Shown here: piece after piece, positions 63,133-64,000 of the stretch | Layout: the number at the start of each line of letters is the position of its first letter | Numbering within the stretch: the first letter of the stretch is position 1 | Origin: Heterotrichella gracilis | Taxonomy: Eukaryota; Sar; Xanthophyceae; Tribonematales; Xanthonemataceae | Assembly: GCA_032358255.1 (NCBI GenBank) | Contig: JAULBX010006664.1 | Coordinates: forward strand, 124,001 to 188,000 | Direction: 5' to 3' | DNA: 64,000 nt | Notes under the pieces: generated by a model | What the model saw: only the letters and a program-made list of their open reading frames with translations | What the model was told of the DNA's origin: nothing | Database searches by the model: none | Translations under genes and position numbers: made by a program

Positions 63133-63639
63133 TTATTTTTGTTGATTGTCAGCAAGTCCTAATTTGTATTTAATGTCAAGAATAATATTGTTTGAATCTT
63201 TGGGTTCAAAAATATCTGCGATTATACCACTAAAATGTCCAGTGCAACCTTGACAAACTGAACAAGTCTTTTTAGAAGTTTTTATTTGTTTAATTTGCTC
63301 TTTTTCGTCAATGGAGAGGTTGATTAAATTTTTGTTGTCGAGAGTCTCCAAAGCAACAACGCTTGATATTTTCGTCAACAAGTCTGGCGATTTCAGATTA
63401 TTAAGAAGTGCTTGATAATTTTTATGAAATACGAGTGTTTTTGTCGAGTCAAGTTGCTTTGAAATTATCCCTGCGTTACCACAGCCTAACAAAATTGAAA
63501 CATCAAATTTATTGGTAAGGTCTGTTGTGTTAACGCGGAGATTTTCAATAATTGTCGTATTGGATTTTTTCTCTGAATTGTCGGTCTGATCACAACCTGT
63601 CTGAATAAATAGAAGTAGAATGACAAATGTTTTTTTCAT
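63133..63639 (-). CDS. small lipoprotein of unknown function (cassette-like gene)
   Basis: The 168 residues have a lipoprotein signal (Cys16 in LLLFIQTGC). The mature part has an alpha-helical, HEAT-like stretch (YQALLNNLKSPDLLTKISSVVAL) and a cluster of cysteines (KTCSVCQGCTGHF). No family was recognised. attC-like sites lie on both sides. Confidence 0.6.
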   Translation of the reverse strand: MKKTFVILLLFIQTGCDQTDNSEKKSNTTIIENLRVNTTDLTNKFDVSILLGCGNAGIISKQLDSTKTLVFHKNYQALLNNLKSPDLLTKISSVVALETLDNKNLINLSIDEKEQIKQIKTSKKTCSVCQGCTGHFSGIIADIFEPKDSNNIILDIKYKLGLADNQQK

Positions 63640-63659
63640 GATGTCTGTCCGCGCTTATT

Positions 63660-63844
63660 GCACATAACGTTCTGCAAATAGACCTAGGCGGGCTTTCGAA
63701 GCTTCCTGTGTCAATACCCACAAAAGGTTATATCGAAGATAAATGTTTATTAGCGAGGTGCAAAATAAAAACGCGTTAGCGACCACTTTTCCGCACCGAG
63801 CGATGACCGAGTCCGCCCGCTTACGTTTATTTGCTGTTATATGC
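63660..63844 (-). other. attC-like palindromic site 3
   Basis: Minus-strand reading begins GCATATAACAGCAAATAAACG and ends TGCAGAACGTTATGTGC. The ends pair (GCATATAACAGCAAATA with TATTTGCAGAACGTTATGTGC), and GCGGGC/GCCCGC arms lie inside. It begins 10 bp after the stop codon of the partial gene at the window edge. Confidence 0.55.
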
Positions 63845-63854
63845 CGCTTTTTTG

Positions 63855-64000
63855 TCACCTTGCATTTAGCATTTTGTCAGCGATTGTCAAGCAGTTTTCA
63901 ATTGTACCATCCATTCCCATAATATCAGTCTCAAGTTTATGAAGTCTATTTGCAATTTCTTGTCTGCCGGCTTTTGCTTTTACAAGTCCAAAAATTTCAG
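63855..64000 (-). CDS. C-terminal end of an unknown protein (partial, cassette-like gene)
   Basis: The minus-strand frame is open from the window edge for 47 codons and ends in TGA at 63857-63855, with GLVKAKAGRQEIANRLHKLE and MGMDGTIENCLTIADKMLN. It reads as a helical segment. The N-terminus lies outside the window. The position 10 bp before an attC-like element matches the other genes in this region. Confidence 0.5.
   Translation of the reverse strand, partial: EIFGLVKAKAGRQEIANRLHKLETDIMGMDGTIENCLTIADKMLNAR

Noticed and set aside
63655-63858. 67-codon minus-strand ORF
   Set aside because: It lies almost wholly within attC-like site 3, ends overlapping the partial gene, and has no protein-like features.
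1-64000. Insertion sequences, prophage genes and CRISPR-Cas
   Set aside because: No transposase, integrase, phage structural or Cas protein motif was recognised in any long frame, and no regular direct-repeat array was seen.

Overview
The window is chromosomal DNA of an AT-rich member of the Bacteroidota. Several independent signs point there: a T9SS type B (gliding-motility) C-terminal sorting domain on a 1380-residue secreted protein, the gliding lipoprotein GldH, a TamL-type BamA lipoprotein, three DUF1573 proteins, a DUF2723 membrane protein, and promoters of the TTG-N(18-20)-TAnnTTTG type with no obvious Shine-Dalgarno sequences. Placement below phylum is not secure. MqnA implies that menaquinone is made by the futalosine route. 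Gene density is high, and many convergent pairs touch or overlap at their stop codons.

Layout. 1-4.8 kb: a partial DUF2723 protein, tRNA-Gln with a repeat-rich 3' flank, and the ribosome-assembly GTPase Der. 4.9-9.5 kb: a giant secreted SBBP/PKD protein, then tRNA-His with a second repeat-rich flank. 9.6-19.1 kb: an AsmA-like protein, a PafA-like phosphatase, then a surface-glycan group (CapD-like epimerase/dehydratase, a secreted protein of unknown function, two GT-C-like membrane proteins). 19.1-31.9 kb: metabolism and housekeeping (ALDH-deoC, a FemAB/GNAT-like protein, an ALDH7-like enzyme, a lipid kinase, MqnA, PurM, an 868-residue unknown, RNase HII, two peroxiredoxins). 32.7-36.6 kb: the phenylacetyl-CoA epoxidase genes, with paaE divergent from paaA-B-C-(30-codon membrane ORF)-paaD. 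36.6-45 kb: a glycosyltransferase, TamL, an RNA methyltransferase, a DUF1573 triplet and ValS. 45-54.3 kb: small lipoproteins, a TPR/PD40 protein, a LiaF-like/DUF4288/LytS-LytR envelope-stress group, Dxs, an AHSA1-like protein and ClpX. 54.3-61.5 kb: PepT between two palindromic elements, a PLP enzyme, a paralogous membrane-protein pair, a RicT/PSP1 protein overlapping gldH, an OmpA-like protein and a GNAT acetyltransferase.

61.6-64.0 kb is accessory in character. It holds four short minus-strand genes of unknown function. Three are followed within 5-18 bp of their stop codon by a palindromic element starting (A/C)TAACAGC, and two of those elements end AACGTTAT. This is the layout of an integron cassette array without a visible integrase.

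The most unusual non-coding structures are (i) these attC-like sites, (ii) nested palindromes built around the terminators of both tRNA genes with a shared 19-bp repeat family, and (iii) a pair of cloverleaf-like inverted repeats on either side of pepT. No insertion sequence, prophage or CRISPR array was seen.
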